Positions 1-9,078 of a stretch of 64,000 bases of DNA are shown here, piece after piece. The notes under the pieces are model-generated. The model was not told the origin of the DNA. It saw only the letters and a list, made by a program, of their open reading frames with translations, and ran no database searches. The number at the start of each line of letters is the position of its first letter. Positions within the stretch are counted from its first letter, which is position 1. Source of the DNA: Marinihelvus fidelis (GTDB lineage: Bacteria > Pseudomonadota > Gammaproteobacteria > Xanthomonadales > SZUA-36); NCBI RefSeq assembly GCF_008725655.1, contig NZ_VYXP01000009.1, positions 1-64,000 on the forward strand, given 5' to 3'. A program made the translations under genes and the position numbers.

Positions 1-50
1 TGGGGTCAGAGTCGACTCTGAGTCGACTCTGACCCCACTCTGACCCCCAC
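1..50. repeat. Long palindrome at window edge (REP-like)
   Basis: Bases 1-17 (TGGGGTCAGAGTCGACT) and 21-37 are perfect reverse complements separated by CTG, and bases 39-48 carry a further partial CTCTGACCCC copy. It lies directly after the stop of the peptidase gene on the minus strand, so it could form a strong 3' hairpin. The GGGGTCAGAGT core resembles dispersed palindromic elements of many Proteobacteria; that family assignment is from memory. More copies may lie outside the window. Confidence 0.6.
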
Positions 51-52
51 TA

Positions 53-1888
53 TTACCAGCCGCAGGCGCGGTCTTCGTTCTGCTCCTGCAGCCAGTCCAT
101 CAGCGGCGCGAAGTACTCGACCATGGCGGTGCCGTCCATCTGGCGGCTGCCGGTGAAGGCTTCCAGCGCTTCTGGCCAGGGCTTCGAGGCGCCCATTTCC
201 AGCATGGCGTTGAAGCGCTCGCCGACTTCCTTCGAGCCGTAGACCGAGCACCGGTGCAGCGGGCCTTCCCAGCCTGCGGCCTCGCAGGCGGCCTGGTGGA
301 ACTGGAATTGCAGAACGTGAGCGATGAAGTAGCGCGTGTACGACACGTTGCCCGGGATGTGGTACTTCGAGCCCGGGTCAAAATCGCTGTCATTGCGCTC
401 CACCGGCGGACGAATGCCCTGGTACTGGGTGCGCAGCGCCCACCAGCCGTCGTTGTACTCTTCCGGCGACAGTTCGCCGGAGAACACCTGCCAGCGCCAC
501 TTGTCCATCAGCAGGCCGAAGGGCTGGAACGCCACCTTGTCGAGCGCGCGGTCCATCAGCAGGCCCAGGTCGGAAGAGGCATCCGGCACCTCGTCCAGCA
601 GGCCAATGGTCTGCAGGTACTCGGGGGTGATGGACAGTGCCACCATGTCGCCGATGGCCTCGTGGAAGCCGCCGTTGGCGCCGCCCTGGAAAATCGGCGA
701 CTGGTCCTGGTAGGCGCGCTGGTAGTAGTTGTGACCCAGCTCGTGGTGGACGGTGTTGAAGTCGTCCGCATTCACCTTGGTGCACATCTTGATGCGGATG
801 TCGTCCTTGCCGTCCAGGTTCCAGGCCGAGGCATGACAGACCACTTCACGGTCGGCCGGCTTGGTGATCTGCGAACGCTCCCAGAAGGTCTGCGGCAGCG
901 GCTCGAAGCCCAGCGAGCTGAAAAACGCCTCGCCGGTCTCGACGATCTGCAGCGGCGTGTAGTCGTTCTCAACCAGCAGTTCGGTCAGGTCGTAGCCGGG
1001 GTCGGCGGATTCAGGGCCCACCAGGTCGTAGATGTTGCCCCAGCTCTGGGCCCACATGTTGCCCAGAAGGTCGGCGCGGATCGGTTGGTCCAGTGGCACG
1101 ACCTCGTCGCCGTATTCCTGGTTCAGCTCGGCGCGCACGTGGCACTGCAGTTCCTTGTAAAGCGGCTCGATCTGGCCCCAAAGGCGATCGGTCTCGGCGG
1201 CAAACTCGGCTGGCGGCAGGTCGTAACGCGAGCGCCACATTGAACCAACATCGTCAAAGCCCAGCTCACGCGCGCCCTCGTTGGACAGCGCCACCATGGC
1301 GGCGTAGTCGCTCTTCATGTTGCCGCCGTCCTCGCGCAGGGCGACCGGTACTTCGCGCCACTTGGTCCAGATTTCAGCCAGTTTTTCGGGGTCGCGCACG
1401 GTGCCCATCATGGCTTCGAGGTCGTTGCGCGGCACCATCTCGCCGTCCAGCTCGATCTTGCCTGTGGCGTAGGTGGAGCCCATGCGGGTGTTGATCTCGG
1501 CGAGTTCACCGGCGGCGCCGGCGCGGGTGGGTGCCGGCAAGTTCAGCCCCAGCTTGATGGCCTCCATCTTGCGACGCATCTCGGCCGGCAGTTCAACATC
1601 ATTGAAGTCCTTGGCGCGGTTGGCAAAGGCCACGCCCTTCTCGGTGCCCTCGGCGCTCACCTTCGTCGACAGCCAGTTGGTGTCGAAGGTGATGTTGGTG
1701 GCCTGGGTCCAGGCGATACGAGCGGAGTACTCGCCGAACTCGCGCTGGAACTGCTCGACCTCGGTGATGAAGGCGGCGGCGTCATCCACTGTCGGCGTGG
1801 CATCACTGTTGTCCTGGGCCAGCGTGGAAACGGGCAGCGCCGCGGCGATGGCCGTGGCGAGGCAAATCCTGATCAGTGTTTTGTTCAT
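53..1888 (-). CDS. M2 family peptidyl-dipeptidase (ACE-like), exported
   Basis: A zinc dipeptidyl carboxypeptidase of the angiotensin-converting-enzyme family (M2), expected to release C-terminal dipeptides from oligopeptides in the periplasm. The zinc motif HELGH is at residues 382-386 and the third ligand is Glu410 in HEAIGD, 24 residues on, as in M2. The length of 611 residues fits bacterial single-domain ACE. The start at 1888 is preferred over an in-frame ATG at 1948 because it begins a normal signal peptide (MNKTLIRI, then a hydrophobic run ending near LAQ). It follows the SGNH esterase on the same strand after 114 bases. Confidence 0.93.
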   Translation of the reverse strand: MNKTLIRICLATAIAAALPVSTLAQDNSDATPTVDDAAAFITEVEQFQREFGEYSARIAWTQATNITFDTNWLSTKVSAEGTEKGVAFANRAKDFNDVELPAEMRRKMEAIKLGLNLPAPTRAGAAGELAEINTRMGSTYATGKIELDGEMVPRNDLEAMMGTVRDPEKLAEIWTKWREVPVALREDGGNMKSDYAAMVALSNEGARELGFDDVGSMWRSRYDLPPAEFAAETDRLWGQIEPLYKELQCHVRAELNQEYGDEVVPLDQPIRADLLGNMWAQSWGNIYDLVGPESADPGYDLTELLVENDYTPLQIVETGEAFFSSLGFEPLPQTFWERSQITKPADREVVCHASAWNLDGKDDIRIKMCTKVNADDFNTVHHELGHNYYQRAYQDQSPIFQGGANGGFHEAIGDMVALSITPEYLQTIGLLDEVPDASSDLGLLMDRALDKVAFQPFGLLMDKWRWQVFSGELSPEEYNDGWWALRTQYQGIRPPVERNDSDFDPGSKYHIPGNVSYTRYFIAHVLQFQFHQAACEAAGWEGPLHRCSVYGSKEVGERFNAMLEMGASKPWPEALEAFTGSRQMDGTAMVEYFAPLMDWLQEQNEDRACGW

Positions 1889-2002
1889 GATATGTCCGGT
1901 GAAGCTTCGAATTCGAAAATGGCGTGTACGATAGCGTGAAACACCCACGGTTTCACGGGCAGCTGGTCATGGTCGGTCGCAGCAGCGGCTCGATTGATCG
2001 AT

Positions 2003-2881
2003 TCAGGGTACCGGTCGGGGAAAAGACGCGGCGCATTCGAGCACATCGACAGGGCGGCCATCGGCGTCCCCCGTTCCCGGTGTCGGCTCGACCGATACCC
2101 GTGACTGTGCGTCCGGAAGCCCGGACAATGCCAGCGCCACGACCCGGGCGACACCGCAGGCGCCCAGTTCCGTGAAGTGGGTGTTGTCCTCGACGCCATC
2201 GGGAAAGCGTGCGTTGGCGTTTTCCGGCGACAGCCACAGGAAGTCCTGCTTGGTGGGCTCCCTGCCAAGGGACTCGAAATACGCCAGCGAGGCATTGGAC
2301 AGGTCGATAAACGCCGCCCCTGCCTCATCGGCAGCCAGGCCGGCGTTGAGCGCGTAGAGCCCATGGGTTTCCACCATCGCCGGGCCTTCCCACAGGCGAT
2401 GCGCGGCGGGTGACAGGATCACCGGGGTCGCGCCAAGTGCTTCGATGTCACGGGCGAAGCGGACCATGTTGTCACGATAGTTACCATCCGCGGGCGCGTA
2501 GCGCTCCGGCGCGTCGTCGCGTGAATCGTTATGGCCAAAGCTGATCAGCACCAGGTCCCCGGCCTGCACCATCTCCAGCAGCGCGTCCCACTTGCCTTCG
2601 TCGATGTAGCTCTTGGTGCTGCGGCCACTGACGGCGCGGTTGATCACGGTGACGCCGTCCGCGGTGAAATAGGGCAGCGCCTGCCCCCAGCCCGCCTGCG
2701 GCGCGCGTTCGACCGGATAATCGGAGGCCGTGGAGTCGCCGGCGATGAGGATGCGTGAGGGGGGTGAACCCATTGCCGTCATGGCCATAAAGAGGGCAGT
2801 GACGGTGACTGCGGCCAGCAGCATGGCTCGAGCGAGGGACATTTCGATGAGGATTCTCGGCATGGTGGTCAACGTGTTCAT
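2003..2881 (-). CDS. SGNH/GDSL esterase, rhamnogalacturonan acetylesterase-like
   Basis: An exported serine esterase of the SGNH fold. Block I is GDS with Ser50, block III is GHND at 116-119, and the C-terminal His is in DNTHF (His235, Asp232), which together supply the catalytic site. The closest family I recognise is rhamnogalacturonan acetylesterase, so deacetylation of a polysaccharide or small ester is likely; the substrate is unknown. The start at 2881 (292 residues) gives a hydrophobic export segment at about 15-38; an in-frame start at 2863 is possible. The region after residue 260 has no clear family signal. It is divergent from the lipoprotein gene at 2957. Confidence 0.82.
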   Translation of the reverse strand: MNTLTTMPRILIEMSLARAMLLAAVTVTALFMAMTAMGSPPSRILIAGDSTASDYPVERAPQAGWGQALPYFTADGVTVINRAVSGRSTKSYIDEGKWDALLEMVQAGDLVLISFGHNDSRDDAPERYAPADGNYRDNMVRFARDIEALGATPVILSPAAHRLWEGPAMVETHGLYALNAGLAADEAGAAFIDLSNASLAYFESLGREPTKQDFLWLSPENANARFPDGVEDNTHFTELGACGVARVVALALSGLPDAQSRVSVEPTPGTGDADGRPVDVLECAASFPRPVP

Positions 2882-2897
2882 TGGGGGCGGTCGGACA

Positions 2898-2928
2898 TTG
2901 TAAACAGCAATAACCACCGGTATAGAAT
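2898..2928 (+). promoter_or_regulatory. Candidate sigma-70 promoter of the lipoprotein gene
   Basis: TTGTAA at 2898-2903 and TATAGA at 2921-2926 are separated by 17 bases, in the gap between divergent genes, with the lipoprotein start 30 bases downstream. Confidence 0.5.
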
Positions 2929-2956
2929 GACCGCACAACAAAAGGGGAATACGGTC

Positions 2957-3379
2957 ATGACCCAACCGCACACCAGTCGGCGCCTGGCGCACACGCTGCT
3001 GTCGGCCTTCCTGCTGTTCTACCTTTGCGCCTGTTCATCCATGCGCACGGTGAATGTTGAAAACGCCATGCTGTACGCGCCGCCTCCGGGCATCCACGCG
3101 GGTACGCTGGTTGAGGTCAAGACCATCGGCGGCGAAACACTGGATTTTCGCGTCACCGAGGTCACCGAGGAAGGCCTGCACGGCGAGCCGGGCTTCATCC
3201 GTTACGCGGACATGCGCAGCCTGAAGGCGGAAAAGCCACCCGAATCGAAGACCGAATTCTGGCCCATCGTGCTGGGCATCCTGGGTATCGTCGCGGTGGT
3301 GGCACTGGTGTCCAATGCGGACAGTGTCAGGGTGTGTAGCGGTACGCCGTGTTCAGGCCCGGAGCCGGAACCCCACTGA
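2957..3379 (+). CDS. Small lipoprotein with C-terminal membrane segment
   Basis: A 140-residue protein of unknown function. Residues 9-26 form a lipoprotein signal ending LCAC, with Cys26 the probable lipidated residue. The middle resembles a small beta-rich domain (GTLVEVKTIGGETLDFRVTE), and a hydrophobic stretch (FWPIVLGILGIVAVVALVS) follows near residues 104-122. The start at 2957 is chosen over an in-frame ATG at 2927 because AAAGGGG lies about 10 bases before it and 2927 overlaps the -10 region. No homologous family is recognised with certainty. Confidence 0.7.
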   Translation: MTQPHTSRRLAHTLLSAFLLFYLCACSSMRTVNVENAMLYAPPPGIHAGTLVEVKTIGGETLDFRVTEVTEEGLHGEPGFIRYADMRSLKAEKPPESKTEFWPIVLGILGIVAVVALVSNADSVRVCSGTPCSGPEPEPH

Positions 3380-3456
3380 TCGCGCAGATATCCTACGCAC
3401 GATTTCGTCGCCAGGCGCTAGAATGGGGGAAATCCAGAGTCATTTCGGGGGTTGTT

Positions 3457-4695
3457 GTGATCAATACGCCAGTCCGCTTACTTGTCCTGTCTTCACTGCT
3501 GGCATCCGGTGCGGCACTTGCCGCGCAGTCCACGCCCGTGCCGGAAATTTTCCAGCGCGAGGACCCAACGTCCAACTTCACCATCCATTACCAGGATGTC
3601 GATGTCGTGCTGAAGACAATGGTGGTCGATGTGGGCCGCTCCACGCGCGAGAAGGCGCAGGAGCAGCGCGCGCAGACCGGCACTCGCATGACGACCAAGG
3701 TCAAGGTCGATACCGCGAACGAGGGCAACCGGTTTTTCTTCGAAGAGTTCGAGGACAACGATCGCTACAAGGCCATTCTGACGAATGTTCGTGAGAGCCT
3801 GGAAGCCGTCCCCGAGCAGGTGCCGCTGGGCGCATTCAACCGCAACGAACAACTGGCGTACTGGCTGAATCTCTACAACATCACGGTCATCGAGCAGCTG
3901 GTGGGCATGTACCCTGAGCGCAACCTGAAGAAGGAGCTGACTGGCCGCAAGTCTTTCCTGGACCAGAAGGTCATCACCGTTGCCGGGCACGAGCTCAGCC
4001 TGAACGACATCCAGCACGGCATCCTGGCGACCAACTACCCGGATGACCCGATGGTGATGTACGGCCTTTACCAGGGCATCATCGGCGGCCCGAATATCCG
4101 CAAGGGGGCCTATTATGGCGCCACGGTACGCCGCCAGTTGCAGGACAACGCCGAGGAATTCATCAACTCCAATCGCGGCACGCAGGCCAGCGACCGTGAG
4201 TTCGAAGTGTCCAGCTACTACGGGCGTAACCAGCAATACTTTCCCGACTTCGATGCCGACCTGAAGCAGCACCTGCTGCGGTTTATCGAGGGGCCGGAGC
4301 GTACCGCGCTGCAGTCAGCGACGCGCCTGGACCCGGACATCGACGACTGGACCATCACCGACCTCTACGGGACGATGAAGTCCAAGGGTGGCAGCTTTGC
4401 CACCAGCAAGGCGGCCATGCTGGATTCAGTGACGACGCAACAGCCCGGCAACGAGGGCGGCGGTGGCGGCCCGGCATTCGCCCAGAACGAGGGCAACATG
4501 ATGTCGGCGTCCTACTCGATGGCCACGGCCTCGGTGCTGGAGAAGACCCCGCCGGGCATGCGTTTCAGCCCGGATGTCATGGCGCACCTGCAGGACATCA
4601 AGACCAAGGAAGAGGCGACTTTCCTGGACAAGGAAGGCACGGTCACCGTCGAGGAACTGGGAGAGAAGGGCCAGCAAGGCCAGTCTGACCAGTAA
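3457..4695 (+). CDS. DUF547 exported protein, copy 1
   Basis: A 412-residue exported protein whose core matches DUF547, visible in the family-type segment NEQLAYWLNLYNI and the later NIRKGAYYGATVR. DUF547 proteins have no settled biochemical role. The start is taken as GTG 3457, with GGGG just upstream, because it yields a clean signal peptide (residues 1-23, ending ALAAQ); in-frame sequence upstream to 3349 is not protein-like. A Gly-rich linker (GNEGGGGG) lies near residue 330, before a tail shared with the next gene. The following gene is a close paralogue, so the pair arose by tandem duplication. Confidence 0.85.
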   Translation: MINTPVRLLVLSSLLASGAALAAQSTPVPEIFQREDPTSNFTIHYQDVDVVLKTMVVDVGRSTREKAQEQRAQTGTRMTTKVKVDTANEGNRFFFEEFEDNDRYKAILTNVRESLEAVPEQVPLGAFNRNEQLAYWLNLYNITVIEQLVGMYPERNLKKELTGRKSFLDQKVITVAGHELSLNDIQHGILATNYPDDPMVMYGLYQGIIGGPNIRKGAYYGATVRRQLQDNAEEFINSNRGTQASDREFEVSSYYGRNQQYFPDFDADLKQHLLRFIEGPERTALQSATRLDPDIDDWTITDLYGTMKSKGGSFATSKAAMLDSVTTQQPGNEGGGGGPAFAQNEGNMMSASYSMATASVLEKTPPGMRFSPDVMAHLQDIKTKEEATFLDKEGTVTVEELGEKGQQGQSDQ

Positions 4696-4712
4696 GCCAT
4701 TGTGCTGAACCC

Positions 4713-4736
4713 GCGCCGGTCCGTTCGGGCCGGCGC
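4713..4736 (+). other. Stem-loop between the DUF547 paralogues
   Basis: GCGCCGG at 4713-4719 pairs with CCGGCGC at 4730-4736 and the stem extends inward through CC/GG to a GTTC loop. No U-run follows, so this is more likely an mRNA processing or partial attenuation hairpin than a full terminator. Confidence 0.45.
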
Positions 4737-4765
4737 GCCACCACCAACCCAAATCGAGGTCAGTC

Positions 4766-6003
4766 ATGGATCGTCTGCCACGAAGCTTTTGTGTGCTTTT
4801 CGCCAGCCTGGTGTCAATCACTGCCGTCGCCGATGCACCGCGCCCGGTTGCGGACATGTTCAAGCATGCCGATGACAGCTCGACGTTCGTCATCGATTAC
4901 GGTGACGTCGACGTCATCCTGGGCACGATGGTGATCGATATCGGCCGTTCGACCCGGGAAAAGGCGCCAGAGCAACGCGCCGAAACCGGTACCCGCATGA
5001 AGGCCAAGGTGAAGGTCGATACCGCCAGCGAAGGCAACCGGTTCCAGTTCGAGGAGTTCGAGGACAACGAGCGCTACCAAACGGTGCTCAGCAATGTGCG
5101 TTACGCGCTGGCCGCGATGCCTGACCAGGTGCCTTTGGGGGCGTTCAACCGCAATGAGCAGCTGGCCTACTGGCTGAACCTCTACAACATCACCATGCTG
5201 GACGAACTGGTGAAGATGTACCCGGAACGGAACCTGAAGAAAGAACTCACGGGCCGCAAGTCATTCCTGGACGACAAGCTGCTGACCGTGGCCGGCCAGC
5301 CGCTGAGCCTGAATGACATCCAGTACGGCATCCTGCCCACCAACTACCCGGCCGACCCGCTGGTCATCTACGGGCTTTACCAGGGCATCATCGGCGCGCC
5401 GAACATTCGCAAGTCCGCGTACCGGGGCGCCACGGTCCGCAAGCAGCTGGCTGACAACGCGGAAACGTTCGTCAACGCCAACCGCGGCACCCAGGCGCGC
5501 GATGACGATTTCGAGGTGTCCAGTTTCTATGAGCGCAACAGCCACTACTTCGCGGATTTCGACGCCGACCTGAAGGCCCACCTGATGAACTTCATCGATG
5601 GGGAAGAGCGTGTCGCATTGCAGTCGGCCCGGCGGCTGGACCCGGACATCGATGACTGGACCATCACCGACCTGTACGGGTCGGTGGCCAACATTGGCGG
5701 CAGCTTCGCCAACAGCAAGGCGGCGATGCTGGACTCGGTGAGCACCCAGCAGCCCGGCAACCCGATTGAGCCGGGGAGTCCGGCCGGGCCGGCCTTCGCA
5801 CAGACGCTGGGCAATACCATGTCGGCCTCGTTCTCCATGCCCACGGCCTCGGTCATGGCCAAGACGCTGAACGCCATGCGCTTCAGCCCGGATGTGCTGG
5901 CGCAGTTGCAGGACCTCAAGGCCCGCGAGGAAGCGGCCTACCTCGACAAGGAAGGCACGGTCACCGTCGAGGAACTGGGTGAAGTGGGTAACCGGGACAC
6001 AGA

Positions 6004-6007
<4 letters not shown>
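4766..6007 (+). CDS. DUF547 exported protein, copy 2
   Basis: A 413-residue paralogue of the preceding gene. Long blocks match nearly residue for residue, including GRSTREKA, FEEFEDNERY, NEQLAYWLNLYNIT, YPERNLKKELTGRKSFLD and the tail LDKEGTVTVEELGE. A signal peptide covers about residues 1-23 (VADA). The largest differences are in the signal peptide and in the linker near residue 335 (EPGSPAGPAFAQ here, Gly-rich in copy 1). Its stop codon overlaps that of the convergent ogt gene by four bases. Confidence 0.86.
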
Positions 6008-6461
<454 letters not shown>

Positions 6462-6465
<4 letters not shown>

Positions 6466-7892
6466 AGGCTTCTCCAGAGCAGGTTTGCGGCATAGGTCCT
6501 GAACGGTCGCCATTCCGATGCCGCGGTTTCAAGTGATGTCTCGCCGCCAAGCGCATCCCAGGCGCGCAGCAGGCCAAGGTCTTTCGCCGGCCAGGCGTCC
6601 GGGTCGCCCAGCCCGCGCATGGCGACCATCGAGGTCGTCCACGGGCCGATGCCCCGGATGCCGGCCAGCGCTTCCAACCGCTGTCCGTCCGGGGTGGAGC
6701 CCAGCATTTCACAGGCCGCCTTCAGCGCCAATCGCCGGCTGTTGGGCATGGGCAGGTGGCCCTCCGCCAGGCGCGCGATGGCGGCAGGGTCGGGGAAGGC
6801 GTTGTCCGGCAGCGCCCCGGCGATCCCCGCACAAACGGTGCGCGCCGCATCGACGCTGACCTGCTGGCCAACGATCGCCCGCACACAGGCTTCCTCGACC
6901 GACCAGTGCACCGGCGCGCGAATGCCGGGAAACCGCTGCAGCAGCGCCGCGAGTGCGGGCCAAGCACCCAGCACCTGGGCGATTACGTCGGGGTTCGCGT
7001 CCAGGTCGAACATGCGGCGCACGCGCGACACCATCGTCAACAGGTCGGCGGTGACCTCGGTTTCGATATCGAGCGCGAGCGCGTGCCGACCCTTAACCGG
7101 GGAAACGGTCAGCGTGGCCGGCTTGCCACCCCATTCGACACGCCGCTGGTAGCGGTTCGCAGTCACTGACTCCACGCCCTCGATGGCGTGGCGGCCAAAG
7201 AAGTTGATGACGCCTTCCCAGTCATACGGCGGCCGGTACTGCAGTTGCAGCCGAATGGGGCCGGGGTGGGTCACGGCCTTGCGCCGCCGCAGGCGCGATG
7301 GCGGCATGCCAAAACTGTCGAGGACGGCGCTGTTGAAGCGCCGCAGGCTGCCAAACCCGGCGGCGAAGGCCACCTCGGTCATCGGCAGGTCGGACTCGGC
7401 CAGCAACTGCTTGGCAAAAAGCAGGCGCCGGTTCAGGGCCACGTCCAGCGGTGACACGCCCAGGTCTCGCTCAAACAGCTTGCGCAGGTAGCGCTCACCC
7501 ACGCCCAGCCGGTCGGCCAGTTCACCCACGCTGCCGTCGTTCAGGGCGCCGGCGTGGATCAGGGACAACGCGCGCCGCACGGTATTGCCGGTCCCGGCCC
7601 AGGCGGCACTGCCGGGCGCCGCCTCCGGTCGACAGCGCAGGCAGGGGCGAAAGCCGGCCTGTGCGGCCTGAGCGGCCTCGCGGAAGTAGCTGACATTCTT
7701 TTCCGCGGGCGGCCGGGCAGGGCAGACCGGGCGGCAGTAGATGCCGGTGGTGCTGACGGCCAGGAAAAACTCGCCATCGAACCTGGGGTCGCGCGACAGC
7801 CGCGCGCGCCGGCAGGTTTCCGGGTCGGGCAGTTCACCGGCAACGGGGGCCGGCGTCGCATTGAATTCGTGGTTGTCTGGCGCGGTGTTCAT
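6462..7892 (-). CDS. alkA: Ada-like regulator/AlkA 3-methyladenine DNA glycosylase
   Basis: A 476-residue three-part alkylation repair protein. The N-terminus is an Ada-type zinc domain with Cys53, Cys57, Cys84 and Cys87; Cys53 corresponds to the residue that accepts methyl from phosphotriesters in Ada. An AraC-type helix-turn-helix domain follows (about 100-195), then the AlkA N-terminal domain and an HhH-GPD glycosylase domain (hairpin GIRGIGPW, probable catalytic Asp438). The O6-methylguanine transferase is not in this chain but is the coupled downstream gene ogt. The protein is probably both activator and repair enzyme. Confidence 0.93.
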
Positions 7893-7898
7893 GGGACT

Positions 7899-7904
7899 AC
7901 TATA
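7899..7904 (-). promoter_or_regulatory. -10-like TATAGT just before alkA
   Basis: On the minus strand TATAGT ends six bases before the alkA start codon and no ribosome-binding sequence is visible between them, as expected for a leaderless transcript. No good -35 is visible, as for an activator-dependent promoter. Confidence 0.4.
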
Positions 7905-7949
7905 GCCCCGGGAGCGGTCCTTAACTCGCCAGATTCGGCCCTGTATGCC

Positions 7950-8369
7950 CTAGGCGGGCAGGTCGGCGTCGACGATCTCGTAGCTGGTGGTGAACGTGGC
8001 CAGCGCCTTCAGCTGTGCCGAGGCCGAGCAGTACTTCTCCATGGCCAGGTCGATCGCGCGTTCGACCTTCTTCGGGTCGATGTCGATGCCCTTGACCACG
8101 AAGTGCATGTCCACGGCCGTGTAGACCTTCGGCATTTCCTCACGGCGGGTGCCGCCGATTTCGACATGCGCGTCCATGACCTTCTGGCGACCCTTCTTCA
8201 GGATCATGACCAGGTCGATGGCGGCGCAGCCAGCGGTGCCCAGCAACAGCATTTCCATCGGCGACATACCGACCTGCTTGTCGCTGTCCATGACAATGGA
8301 ATGACCGCTGCCGGCGGTCCCCATGAAGCCGAGGTCTCCGACCCACTTGACGGTGTGATCACGTTTCAT
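7950..8369 (-). CDS. OsmC/YhfA family protein
   Basis: A 139-residue OsmC-superfamily protein, a family of cytoplasmic thiol-dependent peroxidases and relatives that act on organic hydroperoxides. Both conserved cysteines are present, Cys48 in TAGCAAID and Cys114 in KYCSAS. The start at 8369 is preferred over ATG 8387 because the latter sits inside the stem of the hairpin at 8383-8417. Without a biochemical match, peroxidase activity is likely but not certain; many YhfA-like members are uncharacterised. Confidence 0.85.
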   Translation of the reverse strand: MKRDHTVKWVGDLGFMGTAGSGHSIVMDSDKQVGMSPMEMLLLGTAGCAAIDLVMILKKGRQKVMDAHVEIGGTRREEMPKVYTAVDMHFVVKGIDIDPKKVERAIDLAMEKYCSASAQLKALATFTTSYEIVDADLPA

Positions 8370-8382
8370 GGGCGCAATGTAG

Positions 8383-8417
8383 TGCATCGCGGGCCCGGGT
8401 TAAAGGCCCGCGATGCA
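8383..8417 (-). terminator. Strong hairpin between hcp-like gene and osmC
   Basis: TGCATCGCGGGCC at 8383-8395 is perfectly complementary to 8405-8417, a 13-bp stem with a nine-base loop. It lies 3' of the hcp-like gene on the minus strand. There is no U-run, so termination may be inefficient; it could instead sequester an upstream osmC start. Confidence 0.5.
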
Positions 8418-8441
8418 CGTGGGAGTGCTTCTCAGTGAGCG

Positions 8442-8993
8442 TCAGACGCCCGCGGCGATGTCGTATTCGATCTCGTGCTCGTCGCCCGCGCTGTGGTCAT
8501 CATCGAGTTCGATGTACAGCACCCGGAGTTCCTCGAACGTCATGCCGAAGGTTTCATGAACACGTTCACCGCCCGTGGCCATTTCCGAGGTGTAGCTGGT
8601 GAACGTGACATTCCGGAAGGTGTAGCGGAACTGCAGGTGCCGGGTTTCGCCGCTGTCCTGGTAGATTTCCACGATCACTTCGTCGAAGACCTTGCCCTGC
8701 AGCGTGGCCAGGTTGATGTAGACCGAGGCCGAGTCGGCCCATTTGCCCATCATCACCGGCCCGACCTCGGCCCTGCCGCGTGCGCGGCCGCGGCCCACCT
8801 GCGCCGATTCCTCGCGAATGACGGGGTAATGGAAGCTGGCCAGGTCGATCCAGCCCTCCTTCTGGCTCACATTTGATTCGCCTGGAATGTCAGGAATGTA
8901 AATGTACGCGGACACATCAGCGAAGGCGCCGGGCGCCAACGCCAGGCCCGTAAACAGCGTGAACGAGAATAACAGTGGTTGTAGTTTGACCAT
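8442..8993 (-). CDS. Hcp-like (type VI tube family) protein with signal peptide
   Basis: A 183-residue protein matching the Hcp fold family: an N-terminal beta strand (AYIYIPDIPGES), the loop WIDLASFHY, and the C-terminal FRNVTFTSYTSE and GMTFEELRVLYI segments. Hcp normally forms hexameric rings of the type VI secretion tube and has no signal peptide. Here residues 1-25 are a clear Sec signal (hydrophobic core, AFA cleavage), so the protein is exported singly. No other type VI gene is in the window. Its role as a periplasmic or secreted ring protein is unknown. Confidence 0.78.
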   Translation of the reverse strand: MVKLQPLLFSFTLFTGLALAPGAFADVSAYIYIPDIPGESNVSQKEGWIDLASFHYPVIREESAQVGRGRARGRAEVGPVMMGKWADSASVYINLATLQGKVFDEVIVEIYQDSGETRHLQFRYTFRNVTFTSYTSEMATGGERVHETFGMTFEELRVLYIELDDDHSAGDEHEIEYDIAAGV

Positions 8994-9064
8994 GATGCCC
9001 CCCGGGTGATATGGATTGGACTCAGTTAAAACATAGCAACGCCTGCGAAAACTGCCACCAGGGA

Positions 9065-9070
9065 TATAAA
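9065..9070 (+). promoter_or_regulatory. -10-like TATAAA before asmA
   Basis: TATAAA ends eight bases before the AsmA start, with no ribosome-binding site at normal spacing; candidate leaderless promoter. Confidence 0.35.
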
Positions 9071-9078
9071 CTCAAGTC

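Noticed and set aside
1-50. Insertion sequence end
   Set aside because: No transposase or target duplication is visible, so a dispersed palindrome is the simpler reading; the sequence to the left is not available.
8442-8993. Type VI secretion locus
   Set aside because: Only a single Hcp-like gene is present and it has a signal peptide; no other type VI component is nearby.
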